Source: Dunaliella salina
Lineage: Eukaryota; Chlorophyta; Chlorophyceae; Chlamydomonadales; Dunaliellaceae
NCBI GenBank assembly: GCA_002284615.2
Contig: MU069725.1
Coordinates: forward strand, 194,692 to 207,572
DNA: 12,881 bases
Direction: 5' to 3'
Below the pieces are notes generated by a model, which saw nothing but the letters and a program-made list of their open reading frames with translations, was not told the origin of the DNA and did not search any database. Both the position numbers and the translations under genes were made by a program. This document shows positions 1 to 8,467 of this stretch, one piece after another; position 1 is the stretch's first letter; each line of letters begins with the position of its first letter.

Positions 1-91
<91 letters not shown>

Positions 92-106
92 CGCGTATGT
101 GTGCGC
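1..106. repeat. (GT)n microsatellite, alternating purine-pyrimidine
   Basis: Positions 1-83 are pure GT. The strict purine-pyrimidine alternation then continues as GTGC/GCGC/GTAT steps to position 106, where TT breaks it. Such tracts can adopt Z-DNA under supercoiling (known property of the sequence class; not shown here). The Cys-Val repeat reading frames across it are artefacts of the dinucleotide and are not genes. The tract runs off the left edge, so its full length is unknown. Positions 107-209 hold nothing I recognise. Confidence 0.97.
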
Positions 107-204
107 TTGAGTGTGCTATGTGTCGCGCAAGAGAATCCAAAACTGTGCCAGGTGTTATTGCACTTAGCTGCGCCAGACAATGTGTCATTCACATGCATTT
201 GAGA

Positions 205-209
205 CGCAA
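205..209. repeat. 5-bp target-site duplication CGCAA (left) of GTCAG-1a
   Basis: CGCAA directly precedes the left terminus at 210. The identical CGCAA directly follows the right terminus at 2498-2502. The match is perfect even though the terminus itself has decayed. Confidence 0.8.
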
Positions 210-291
210 GTAAGGCGCCACATCCCTGTGTGATATCCTGCCTTTTGGCAGCCAGCCCACCTCTGCCAATCCTGAGCATACCTCCTGAAAG

Positions 292-299
292 CTAGTTAA
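292..299. repeat. 8-bp target-site duplication CTAGTTAA of hAT-1 (three copies in all)
   Basis: CTAGTTAA occurs at 292-299 (left flank), at 1402-1409 (right flank) and again at 1339-1346, inside the 63-bp tandem duplication at the right end. The uninterrupted homologue in GTCAG-1b, read on the minus strand, shows CTAGTAAAAAAGC at this point, confirming an empty site. Confidence 0.85.
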
Positions 300-503
300 T
301 AGGGTGCAGATTATAATATTACATTTTCAAAATCCTTTATTAATAATGTATTATATGATATTAGTTATTATATAATAAACCCTTGGCTTCAAGAATTCAT
401 TTCAAATTAGGTATGGTGGGGTTTTTGCACCCCAGGAATTCATCGGTCAAGTCCTTGTGAGGAAATCATGAGCAGAAGGATTGTTAATTAAATAAGCAAA
501 AAA

Positions 504-704
504 GCTACTTTGTTCAAGCGGTTGTTCAACTATCCATTTTGCCCACACTGAAGCTGCCCAAGCGAGCACTTGCAAGTGGGTACCTCAGAACTAACGCGTG
601 CAGCTGCACAATAGCTGCTCTGTTCAAGTGGGCTGTGCAACTACTCATGTTGCCCATGCTGGAGCTTTCCAAACAAGCATTCAAATAGGGTATCTCCAGA
701 GCTT
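504..704. repeat. Degenerate tandem repeat, two units, period about 110 bp, inside hAT-1
   Basis: Two diverged copies start at 504 (GCTACTTTGTTCAAGC) and 614 (GCTGCTCTGTTCAAGT). Both continue through CAACTA..CAT.TTGCCCA, a GAGCTTTCC or AAGCTGCCC motif, and GGGTA.CTC. The repeat has no open frame of note and occupies the non-coding part between the left terminus and the coding relic. Confidence 0.65.
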
Positions 705-738
705 CAGCTGGGAAGCTGCGTTTGCATGAGCTATATAA

Positions 739-1180
739 CTAGGCAAGAGAGTCCATCTCTATCTGCACCCCATCTTCTTTCCCCTCCTGGTCGTCCTCCA
801 TGTTGGCCTTGATGAATAGGGTGTGACAGATGACTGCGCCTGGCGCTTGACAGGGCGGCTGGGGCCTGCTGCTTCATCACCATCATCCAGGTTAATCACC
901 TCCTCCTCCTCGCGAGGGCGCTTGCATGAAGAGCTGTGCTGCTTGCATGTTTGCGGGGGGTTATTGGGGCTCAAGACCACACCACAGCCTTGCATTTCAG
1001 CATGCATGGCCCATGCTCCTGGTCTGACAGTAGCACCACATCATATCCTTCCTTGAGCTTCTTGCAGTGGGCCTCAAGGTGCCGCTTGGCCTCAGTGGGG
1101 GTCCTGCGGGCCCCCATGCACATCTGGCGCGCCACGCTATCCTCATCCTTATCGACTAGCTTGATTCATCCTTTTCCCAT
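739..1180 (-). pseudogene. Broken transposase-like N-terminal relic of hAT-1
   Basis: Three successive minus-strand frames look protein-coding but are out of phase with each other. The first runs from ATG at 1180 through an in-frame TGA after four codons to a stop near 979. It contains EAKRHLEAHCKKL, resembling the H..HC end of the BED-type finger of hAT transposases. The second (about 1007 to 820) holds KRPREEEEVINLDD, a basic nuclear-localisation-like cluster beside an acidic run and a VINL core like a SUMO-interaction motif. The third (819 to 739) reads through NMEDDQEGKEDG to TAG at 739-741. Frameshifts or unrecognised introns must separate them. No RNase H-like catalytic core or hAT dimerisation domain follows, so the element could not move itself. 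The family call rests on the element's ends and this weak finger match. Confidence 0.5.
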
Positions 1181-1282
1181 TTATTTTAATGCCGGGCTAA
1201 CTCAGCAGATTGTCTTAGCAGTTTTCGCCACGTGGCAAAACTAATATTACAGGGACCTCTTGTACTATTCTATAATATGATT

Positions 1283-1408
1283 AATATTATATAATATTGG
1301 ATATTATATATAATGTTTGCTGGGCACTCCGCACTCTACTAGTTAAATATTATATAATGTTGGATATTATATATAATGTTTGCTGGGCATTCCGCACTCT
1401 ACTAGTTA
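1283..1408. repeat. 63-bp tandem duplication covering the hAT-1 right terminus and its TSD
   Basis: Unit one is 1283-1345 and unit two is 1346-1408, with about two substitutions between them. Each unit contains AT-rich palindromic sequence, the terminus TTTGCTGGGCA(C/T)TCCGCACTCTA and the flanking bases CTAGTTA. The element therefore has two potential right ends, at 1338 and 1401, each followed by the target-site bases. Confidence 0.92.
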
Positions 1409-1748
1409 AAAAAGCAATTTTTCAGCGCTGAGCTGGTCCCGTTTGGTGGAGCCTGCAGTGCGCTAGGCCTGCATGTTTGCGCGCACAGCCAGTAAAATTC
1501 ACCCACTGTGTGCCTAAGTCCTCCAGCTGCATCCCCAAGCCTGCAGGTAACCCCAGGATGGGCCCTGAGTGCACAGGCCACCTGCTGCGAGCTGGTGGGG
1601 GGCTGTTTTGGGGGGTGCTCAAAATGCAGCCGAGGGGAGTGGTGACGGTAGGGGACGGATTTCTATCAATTTTTAATGAAATTTCGATGCTTCAGCGGAG
1701 TGTTGGGACAGGGATTTCAAACCCTTATTTCGTTCAAATTTCTGCTGA

Positions 1749-1790
1749 CAGCCAGTCATGTGCAGCCAGTCATGTGCAGCCAGTCATGTG
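1749..1790. repeat. 14-bp tandem repeat, three perfect copies
   Basis: CAGCCAGTCATGTG is repeated three times without error at 1749-1762, 1763-1776 and 1777-1790. The corresponding stretch of GTCAG-1b lacks it, so it arose after the two copies separated. Confidence 0.95.
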
Positions 1791-2502
1791 AGATAAAAGG
1801 CGCCTGGGCTTGAATCCAAGGTTTGGCTCGTATTACATTGCTTTAAATGTCATCAAAAGTGCATTGACTCCCTTGGATGTGTGTCCACAAGCAAGATCTT
1901 AGATGTTTATAGCTGCAGCAACTTTGCGGAGCCCAGCAGCTCCTCCCTGGCGCCCAGCATGGCAGCCCACGGTGTCAGTGTTGATGCTCACAACCCCAGG
2001 CTTCAGCCAGGACAAACAGCGGGCGCGGATTTGGCCTATCGGGGCTTGGCCAGGCCTCCCTGGTTTTGCATAGCTGTCCGTGTGCTGAAAACCCGACGAG
2101 CATCAGGGGTCCTCCCGACAACCCCAAATCACTTTCAATATTACCGGCAGGCTTCCCGAACACTCGCTGCTGCAGTTTGGGCCTGAGCAGGGTCCCCCAC
2201 TAAAATGGCCATTACCTGGGGTTACCGAAAAGTGCAGGCATTGGGCTCACCCAATGCTCCTTAATTACCGAAACATTAGTAGAGACACATCTGCAACCTC
2301 AAAACACGTGCTGGTGTGCCCAAATGAAAGAAATGCCAGGTTTTGATGCACAGAGCTTGACCTGAGCCATATCCATGTGTCCCCAACATGCCAAATCAGA
2401 CCTCTGATCCAAAAAAGCAAACCCCCTACCCAGAAATGGGTTTGAAAGCGTCCGGCAGTATCATTTCCCAAATTTGGCATAGGTTGTGGCGACTGACCGC
2501 AA

Positions 2503-2983
2503 GGGTCTTTTCCACCAGGGTGTCATACCTGCTCGCAAGCTTCCTCCTCATGCTTGCAAGCTCAGCTGTTTCCGCATGCTAGTGACTGCAGCTATGTGCA
2601 CTTTGTTGGCAGCAATTTGCTAATGACCGCATACACTGAGTAAGCAGTAGTGTGCTATTGAATGCAGCTGTGTGCAAACTGTTTAGGGTTAGTCAATCCT
2701 GTACATGTACGCCATACATGTGTAATTTTCTTGCCAAAAACGCATGTACGTGTACAGCACTTTTACACAAAATTTGTCCACCCTAACTATGTGTTTGCAG
2801 CCCTCCCTCAGTGAGCAGAGGCGCATGCGCAGCTTGACCAAGACTCGTGCACTGATGTGCAGCTGTATTGATCATATCGTAGGAGCAGGCCTCTGGCAAC
2901 ACAATCAGATCTCCCTCTTTGGATTTTCCCAGGTGAGCAGACTGGCAAGTGAGCAGTCGTGCAGGCCTGCTCACTTGTTGTTG
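2503..2983. other. Non-coding spacer with a 12-bp inverted repeat
   Basis: No gene is recognisable. The only structure is an imperfect inverted repeat: CTGTACATGTAC at 2699-2710 pairs with GTACGTGTACAG at 2746-2757, one mismatch, 35-base spacer. TAGGG at 2684-2688 and CCCTA at 2781-2785 lie outside these arms and could be the ends of a 102-bp miniature element, but the flanking 8-mers do not match. Confidence 0.5.
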
Positions 2984-3595
2984 CTTCGTGTGCTCTGTGG
3001 TGCTGCTTTTTCACGGTATGCACTTCGCCAGTGGTACCTTAACATGCGCTGCAGCGCTGTGGCGCTGCTTTGTGTGCACTTTGCACTACACAATTTGTGT
3101 GTGCTCAGAATGCTGTGGCATCACAGCACTGCTTGTGTGCACACTGTGCTTTTAAATCTGTGTGCTGTGGCATGGCGGCACTGCTTGTGTGCTCTGCAGC
3201 ATTGCTTTGAGTGTATTGTGTGGGCGCAGGGCAGATGTAGTGAGCCCTGGGAAATTGCTTGCAGCGCGCAAATGAAACATGAGCGAACAGTTTGTATTGG
3301 AAGGGGATCCCTCACACCAGCCCTCAGTAAAGAAGTATTTGCAGTGGGGGGGGGGGAACAAGTTTTAATGGAGAGGAAATCTCTGTACTTGGCATTTGGG
3401 GGAGTGACGATTTGGGGAAACAATGAAAAAGTGCGTGAACAGTTCATTCCAAGGTTTCCCAGAAGGTGTTGCTTACCCTGCTGCTGTCAAACGTGGATGC
3501 ACTGCACGAAAGGTGCTGTGGGCGGCATATCCAAAAGAAGCGTCGGCGCTTTGTGCATACCTACATATAGCTCGATGCAGCAGGCAACATCTTGA
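2744..3595 (+). other. Longest open frame (283 codons); probably not a gene
   Basis: The frame runs from ATG to TGA without interruption but shows no domain I recognise. It is rich in Cys, Leu and His because it crosses a degenerate repeat of about 52-56 bp (GCTGTGGC anchors at 3056, 3112 and 3164) and then enters the first, decayed units of the 110-bp satellite. An 11-G run lies at 3346-3356. Other frames on both strands are also largely open here, as expected for sequence with few TA-containing triplets. I see no splice-supported gene structure. An unknown lineage-specific protein cannot be excluded. Confidence 0.2.
2985..3235. repeat. Degenerate TG-rich minisatellite, period about 52-56 bp
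   Basis: GCTGTGGC followed by CACTGCTT(T)GTGTGC recurs at 3056, 3112 and 3164, with weaker matches on either side. The repeat explains the Cys-rich translation of this stretch. Confidence 0.6.
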
Positions 3596-4665
3596 GAATA
3601 AGTGCCACTGCTTTGTGCATACCTACATGGCTCGCCTTGCTGCTGTCCAGCGCGGGTGCGCTGCACTGAAGGGGCATCATCGACTTCAGCCTACCTTGCC
3701 GCTTGAACGCATGCTGGAACCAAATGAATGAAGAATCATTTCCAAATGCGTCCCGATGCAGTGAGCAACGTTTCCAAGAAAAGTGCCAGTGCTCTGCAAA
3801 GCTCAATGGCACCGCTGCTGTCCAGGGTGGATGCGCAGCACTCGATTCTGTACATTTCTGATGCATGTGGAAACATGATGAGAAGAGGAGAGAAGGAAGC
3901 GCCAGTGCTTTGGTCATTGTCATGTTGGTTGCCTCGCTCGCTGCTGTCCACGGTAGCTGCACTGCATTAGAGATACATCGCCAGTATAATGGGCAGCACG
4001 TTGAAAAGGAGCGCCAGTGCTTTGGTCATTGTTATGTTGGTTGCCTTGCTTTTCCAGGCTGGCTGCACTGCACTAGAGGTGCATTTCTTGTGCGCTTGGC
4101 AACGTGACAAGAGGGAAGCACCAGTACTGCTTTCTCCATGGACATATTGATTGCCTAGCTGCTTCCCAGCGTGGCTACAATGCAAAGGTACATCGCCAAA
4201 TCAAGGGGCAGCATGTTAAGATGAAGCGCCAGTGCTTTGCTCAGTTATGTTGGTCGCCTCGCTCGCTGCTGTCCAGGGTGGCTGCACTGCGCTGGAGGTA
4301 NGTTGCCAAGCCANTGGGCAGCATGTTGAAAAGGAGCGCCAGTGCTTTGCTCAGTTATGTTGGTTGCCTCGCTNGCTGCTGTCCAGGGTGGCTGCACTGC
4401 GCTGGAGGTANGTTGCCAAGCCANTGGGCAGCATGTTGAAAAGGAGCGCCANTGCTTTGCTCAGTTATGTTGGTTGCCTCGCTTGCTGCTGTCCAGGGTG
4501 GCTGCACTGCGCTGGAGGTACGTTGCCAAGCCAATGGGCAGCATGTTGAAAAGGAGCGCCAATGCTTTGCTCAGTTATGTTGGTTGCCTCGCTTGCTGCT
4601 GTCCAGGGTGGCTGCACTGCGCTGGAGGTACATCGCCAATACAGTGGGCCGCGTGCACTTGGCGG
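3470..4665. repeat. 110-bp satellite array, decayed at 5' end, homogeneous at 3' end
   Basis: The unit is anchored by GCGCCAGTGCTTTG and GCTGCTGTCCAGGGTGGCTG. Clear unit starts are at 3899, 4011, 4117, 4225, 4335, 4445 and 4555. More diverged units reach back to about 3470 with irregular spacing. The four units from 4225 to 4664 are nearly identical with an exact 110-bp period, while those before 4225 are strongly diverged. Because 110 is not a multiple of three, the forward reading frames change phase at each unit and end at a recurring TGTTGA stop, which argues against coding. Six N bases fall in the homogeneous part: 4301, 4314, 4374, 4411, 4424 and 4452. Confidence 0.93.
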
Positions 4666-4714
4666 GTACGTTTTGAGTTTTGGTTACTGCGTTTCTTACT
4701 GTTGGTTGCTATAA

Positions 4715-5860
4715 GTCAGCCCCCCAATCCTATGCCAAAAATGGGTGATATCCTGCCCGACATGTTTTACCCACTTCTGAGTATGAGGGTTTGCTTGTTT
4801 GAGGGTGAAGGCTAGCCTGGCATGTTGGGGACACCCGGATGTGGCTCAGGTGAAGCTCTGTGCATCAAAATCATGCATTTCTCTCATCTGGGAACACCAG
4901 TGCATGATTTGAGGCGGCACATGCTTCTCTATTAATATTTTAGTAATTAAGGAGCATCAGGTGTGCCCCATACCTGCACTTCTTTGTTACCCCCGTAAAT
5001 GGCCATTTTCTGAGGGACCCTGCTCAGGCCCAAACTGCAGCAGCAAGTGTTTGGGCAGCCTGCTGGAAATATTGCAAGTGATTTTGGGTTGTCAGGAGGA
5101 CACCTGATGCTCGTCGGATTTCCATCACACGGACAAGCACACAAAACCTGGGAGGCCTGGCCAGGCCCTGATAGGCCACCTCCGCGCCCGGTGTCTGTCC
5201 TGGCCGATGCCTGGGGTTGTCATCATCATCACTGACGCCGCGGGCTGTGAAGATGGGTGCCTGGGAGGAGCTGCCGGGCTCCACAAAGTTGCTGGAGCTA
5301 TAAACTCTGGAAAGTTTCCTTGTGGGCACACATCCGAGGAGGTCAATGCAGTATATTGATAATTCTCGCAAATTTACGCAACCAGAATCCTGAATTTGCT
5401 GCGCCGCAGCGGATTTCTCTGGCTGTTCACGGAACTTGAAAGGGGTTGGCATTTGAAATCCGGGACCCGTCCTAACACTCCGCTGAAGTGCCTAAATTTC
5501 ATTAAATATTAATAGAAAGCCGTTCCCTGTCGTCATCACTCCTCTCGACTGGCTTTGGAACACCCCCAGGACAGCCCTCCGCCAGCTCGCAGCATTTGGC
5601 CACCAGTGCTCTCAGGGCACATCCCAGGGTCCATCTACAGGCTTGGGGGTGCAGCTGGAGGGTTTGGGCACACAGGGGGTGAGTTTTGCTGCTTGAGCGC
5701 GCAAACATGCAGACCTAGCGCGCAGCAGGGTTCACCAAATGGGACCAGCTCAGCGCTGAAAAATTGCTTTTTTACTAGCTTTCATGTGATGTGCTCAGAA
5801 TGGACAGAGGGGGCCTGGTTGGCAATAGGCAGGATATCACACAGGGATTGGGGGGCTGAC
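4715..5860 (-). mobile_element. GTCAG-1b: intact-ended non-autonomous TIR DNA transposon
   Basis: This is the best-preserved copy of subfamily 1, 1,146 bp. The left terminus is GTCAGCCCCCCAATCC at 4715-4730. The right terminus is its exact reverse complement at 5845-5860, giving a 16-bp perfect TIR, and a second matching block, TGATATCCTGCC, lies slightly further in on both sides. TATAA at 4710-4714 and TATAA at 5861-5865 form a perfect 5-bp target-site duplication. The strand is given relative to GTCAG-1a, to which it is inverted. Both copies have private TSDs, so they are separate insertions and not one composite element. No transposase domain is present. Five-base TSDs are known for Transib and some hAT lineages, but these termini do not match the Transib consensus I know, so the superfamily is left open. 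Confidence 0.92.
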
Positions 5861-5869
5861 TATAAGCCA

Positions 5870-7180
5870 CTCTATGGGTCTGCTCATGTGGATGTGGATT
5901 TTTCCTTCACCTCTGCAGCCTGTCTACCACCTCCATTTTCTTTTTCAGTGACACTCCTGAAATTTTGTATGGGTCCTGCAAGATGTATGAGCCTGCTCCT
6001 GTCCATGCTGGATGCAGGATGTTGCTTTACCTCTACATCCTGCATATCCTTTTGATGACACTCCTAAAATTTGCCTGTTCCTGATTTTGTTTGTTTAAAA
6101 GCATTGTTTGGTTCTGCTCATACATGCTGGATGTTGATTTTTCCTTCACCTCTGCGACCTGCCTGCCATTTTCTTTTTCACTTCTGAAATTGTGTATGGT
6201 TTCTGCAATTTGTAAGGATCTGCTCATATCCATGCTGGACGTTCCTCGTTGCTTCACCTCTGCAACCTGCATTTCTTTCTGGTGGCACTCCTGAAGTTTG
6301 CCTTTATTTGCTACTGTTTGTTCCAAAGCATCGTATGGATCTGCTCATGATCCAGCTGGATGTCGGTTGTTGCTTCATTTCTGCCACATGTCTGCCACCT
6401 GCATTCTTTCCCAGTGACAATCCTGCAATTGTGTATGGTTTCTGCAATTTGTGTGGATCTGCTCATATCCATGCTGGGCGTTCCTCGTTGCTTCACCTCT
6501 GCAACCTGCATTTCTTTTTGGTGGCTCTCCTGAAATTTGCCTTTTCCTGCTGTTGTTTTTATGGAAAACATTGTATGGGTCTGCTCACGTCCATGCTGGA
6601 TGTTGGTTTTTCCTTCACCTCCGCGACCTGCCTGCCACCTCAATTTTTTTTTCAGTGACACTCCTGAAATGTGTATGGGTCCTGCAGTTTGTGTGGGTCT
6701 GCTCATGTCCATGCTGGATACCAGTTGTTGCCTCACCTCTGCCACCTGTAGTCTCTTGGGTGTCACTCCTGAAATTTGCTTTTTTTGGCTGTTGTTTATT
6801 TTGAAGAAAAAGAAAAAAAGTGTGTAGGCAGAAAAAACTCTCCCTATTCCAATTAAGGGACGGAGACACATTGGCTCAAAGAGCCATGTGTCTCCCTCAC
6901 CATGAGATGAGAGGGAGGTTAACATGGATCTGGGGGCAGCTTGCGTCTCCAATCCACCGGGGTTATGATGAGTGTTTTGTTTTTGTCGTCACCATGTTTA
7001 CTTTTAAACATTACATGGGTCTGCTCACGTCCACACTGAATGTTGATTGTTGCTACACCTCTGCCACCTGCATTCTTTTTGGTGCCACTCCTGAAAATTG
7101 CCTAATTCAAAAAGCAATGTATGGGTTTGCTGGATGTCGGTCATTGCTCCATTGTGGTGACACCTTTTTTTTTGGTGACA
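5870..7180. repeat. Tandem array of about 118-bp units with alternating unit types
   Basis: The anchor TGCTC inside GGRTCTGCTCAT.TCCATGCTGG occurs at 5881, 5994, 6115, 6221, 6342, 6460, 6582, 6700 and 7022, so spacing is 106-122 bp except for the last gap of 322. Each unit then has TTGCTTCACCTCTGCCACCTGC, a T-rich tract and CACTCCTGAAATT. Alternate units end differently: one type has GTGTATGGTTTCTGCAATTTGTG, the other a T-rich TTTGCCTTTTCCTGCTGTTG stretch. This suggests a dimeric higher-order repeat. The minus-strand frame 6311-6952 (213 codons) and plus-strand frames here simply reflect the repeats and lack domains. Confidence 0.85.
6806..6994. mobile_element. About 190-bp insertion with hairpin inside the 118-bp array
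   Basis: Array homology stops at TGTTTATTTTGAA (6793-6805) and resumes at TGTTTACTTTTAAA (6995-7008). These two are near-duplicates and could be a 13-14-bp target-site duplication. The insert has an A/G-rich left edge and a T/G-rich right edge. It contains a strong hairpin at 6862-6895: GGAGACACAT-T-GGCTC, loop AAA, GAGCC-ATGTGTCTCC, giving 15 base pairs with one bulged T. I do not recognise it as a tRNA- or 5S-derived SINE. Confidence 0.45.
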
Positions 7181-7250
7181 CACAACAAACACCATGTCAA
7201 CAGCGCTGGACATTGGTCTGGCTTTATGTCAGCTTTATAGCTTCCTTTCA

Positions 7251-8284
7251 GTCAGGTCAGCCAAGCTATGTGTGAAGATGAGGGGTTAATGCCCCGCTGC
7301 AAACTGAGTGTGCAAAGGTTGAGGGTGAAGTATTTGGTATGCCTGCACAAGAAAGTGAGGGCGGGGCTCTAGAATGGGGCCAGGGCCATTTCAGGTCATT
7401 TTTGACCATTTTCAGATGAATGGGTGCCAAAATTCTAGCCCGAAACCTGCCCATATTTTGGCTCTCAGGCAGGTTTTTGGTCAAGCCTAATCGGTCAGAG
7501 TTAAAAAAAAAAAGGAGGGGGAGGCAAAATTTGGTCCAAAGCACTTGTAGCATGGTCACGTAGCACATTTGCTGGGCAAAAGTGGTGCAAACAGGGAAAG
7601 CAGGCAAGCACTGTGTTTGGCCACAACCTGAGTATGAGGACTTGTTCAGCATGCTTCCTAGGCATGCCCTGCCAGGTCTGGGGGCCCAGGTGTGCAGGGT
7701 GTGGCTCTTGGCAAGCAGTGACAGCTGGGTGTTTGACCAAAACATGAGGCTCTGGTCAGCCCGCCTGAGCGCCTGCTGACTTGCTAGATTCATGCATTTG
7801 CACCTTAAGAAGAAAGTGGAACTTTTAGACTTACGTGCGATGCTCTGTGGGGGAATCCTGAGGGAGCTCAGTGCGCATTTTAAACGTTCAAAATTTTTTT
7901 ATTACTCTTTTTGTCCCAGTAAAAGTGTCGTGACCCCAAATGGTGCAGTGGTTGCTCTGTGATGTTAAATTACCATTTCCCGCGCCAAAATGGGGGTCGG
8001 TGGAGCGAATCTCTGGACCTCCATCCCAGCCCCCCGGACCCCCAGGATGTGTTCCTGATGGAGTGCCCAGCCATCGCTGCTGGTTAGTCAAGCCTGGGGA
8101 CGACTTCCTGAGGACCCCATTCTGGCAGGGATTTTGCCTGATTTCTGGCCCCCCACCCTGGGCCACCCTCCGGCACAAATTGAGTATACAGAGTTGTTTT
8201 AAAAGGTTAAGTTAAAGGTTCTGCATACTCAGAATTAGCTGGCTGCAGTGGGGCATCAACTCATACCTACTTGGCTGACCTGAC
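7251..8284 (+). mobile_element. GTCAG-2 element A, in the intron before the hydrolase exon
   Basis: The left terminus is GTCAGGTCAGCCAAG at 7251-7265; the right terminus is CTTGGCTGACCTGAC at 8270-8284, its exact reverse complement. A further matching block (GGGG.TTAATGCCCC on the left, TTGATGCCCC reading in from the right) follows inside. The flanks are TTTCA at 7246-7250 and TTGCA at 8285-8289, a 5-bp duplication with one mismatch. The element is 1,034 bp. It shares the GTCAG start and TSD length with subfamily 1, but its interior matches only element B. The open frames inside (7266-7793 minus, 7940-8215 plus) have no recognised domains. The position, 183 bp upstream of the exon at 8468, means it is intronic. 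Confidence 0.85.
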
Positions 8285-8467
8285 TTGCAGGGTGTGTGAG
8301 GTACTTGGCGCTGCTTGGAATGGCACGATGGCAAGGAAAGGCCTCTTTGACTGGCTCATGTGCTGATTTGCAAAATGAACCAAGCTTCAAGCTACCGCAA
8401 AGGATCTCTGAGATTTTGGAGCACAAATAGTTTCAATGTCTCCTACCCTCTTGTACTGGTTTTGCAG

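Larger units (their letters stand above)
300..1401 (-). mobile_element. hAT-1: hAT-like transposon nested in GTCAG-1a
   Basis: The 1,102-bp insert splits GTCAG-1a: host-element homology to copy 1b stops at CTAGTTAA (292-299) and resumes at CTAGTTAA (1402-1409). This is a perfect 8-bp target-site duplication, the length typical of hAT elements. The left terminus is TAGGGTGCAGA (300-310); the right terminus reads TAGAGTGCGGA on the minus strand (1391-1401), so 9 of 11 bases match. Short 11-bp TIRs beginning TAGGG or CAGGG are known for the Ac branch of hAT. Both subterminal regions are very AT-rich, with ATTATATAATAT-type palindromes. A broken minus-strand coding relic lies at 739-1180. The strand given is that of the relic. 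Confidence 0.87.
210..2497 (+). mobile_element. GTCAG-1a: non-autonomous TIR DNA transposon, interrupted by hAT-1
   Basis: This is one of two copies of the same element in the window; the other is 4715-5860, in inverse orientation. The left end reads GTAAGGCGCCACATCCCTG and aligns with the cleaner terminus GTCAGCCCCCCAATCC of the other copy. The right end finishes in CTGAC at 2493-2497. The flanking bases are CGCAA at 205-209 and CGCAA at 2498-2502, a perfect 5-bp target-site duplication, which fixes both ends. Homology with copy 1b runs across the whole element once the nested hAT-1 and one TSD copy (1,110 bp) are removed, leaving about 1,178 bp. In the roughly 100 bp just before the TGA at about 2186 the two copies differ at about nine sites by eye. 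No transposase domain is visible, so the copy is non-autonomous. It also holds a 14-bp tandem triplication at 1749-1790 that copy 1b lacks. Confidence 0.88.

Noticed and set aside
1..213. Open frames of Cys-Val repeats
   Set aside because: They are translations of the GT dinucleotide tract with no independent coding signal.
1881..2186. A 91-codon gapless frame shared by GTCAG-1a (plus strand) and GTCAG-1b (5024-5452, minus strand), ending at the same TGA
   Set aside because: About 61 of 91 residues match. In the last roughly 100 bp, seven of nine differences change the amino acid, which is what neutral drift gives and not purifying selection. No domain is recognised.
3423..3731. QGFPEGVAYPAA as a possible nucleophile exon for the hydrolase
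   Set aside because: There is no Ser at the nucleophile position, it lies in decayed satellite units, and no matching splice sites are visible.
3470..4665. The regular repeats as a CRISPR array
   Set aside because: The whole 110-bp unit is repeated, with no alternation of short repeats and unique spacers. The window is also eukaryotic.
210..5860. The two GTCAG-1 copies as the arms of one composite transposon carrying 2498-4714
   Set aside because: Each copy has its own target-site duplication (CGCAA and TATAA), so they are independent insertions.
6311..6952. 213-codon minus-strand frame
   Set aside because: It is the translation of the 118-bp array plus the small insertion, shows only repeat-derived peptides and has no domain.
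7940..8215. Pro/Gly-rich frame similar to 8784-9080 on the minus strand, looking like a conserved protein
   Set aside because: The similarity is explained by the two being inverted copies of the same transposon (elements A and B).
8280..8467. A further exon directly upstream, starting after ACTTGCAG
   Set aside because: The open frames are short and have no hydrolase motif. The ACTTGCAG overlaps the target-site flank of element A and is better read as intron.
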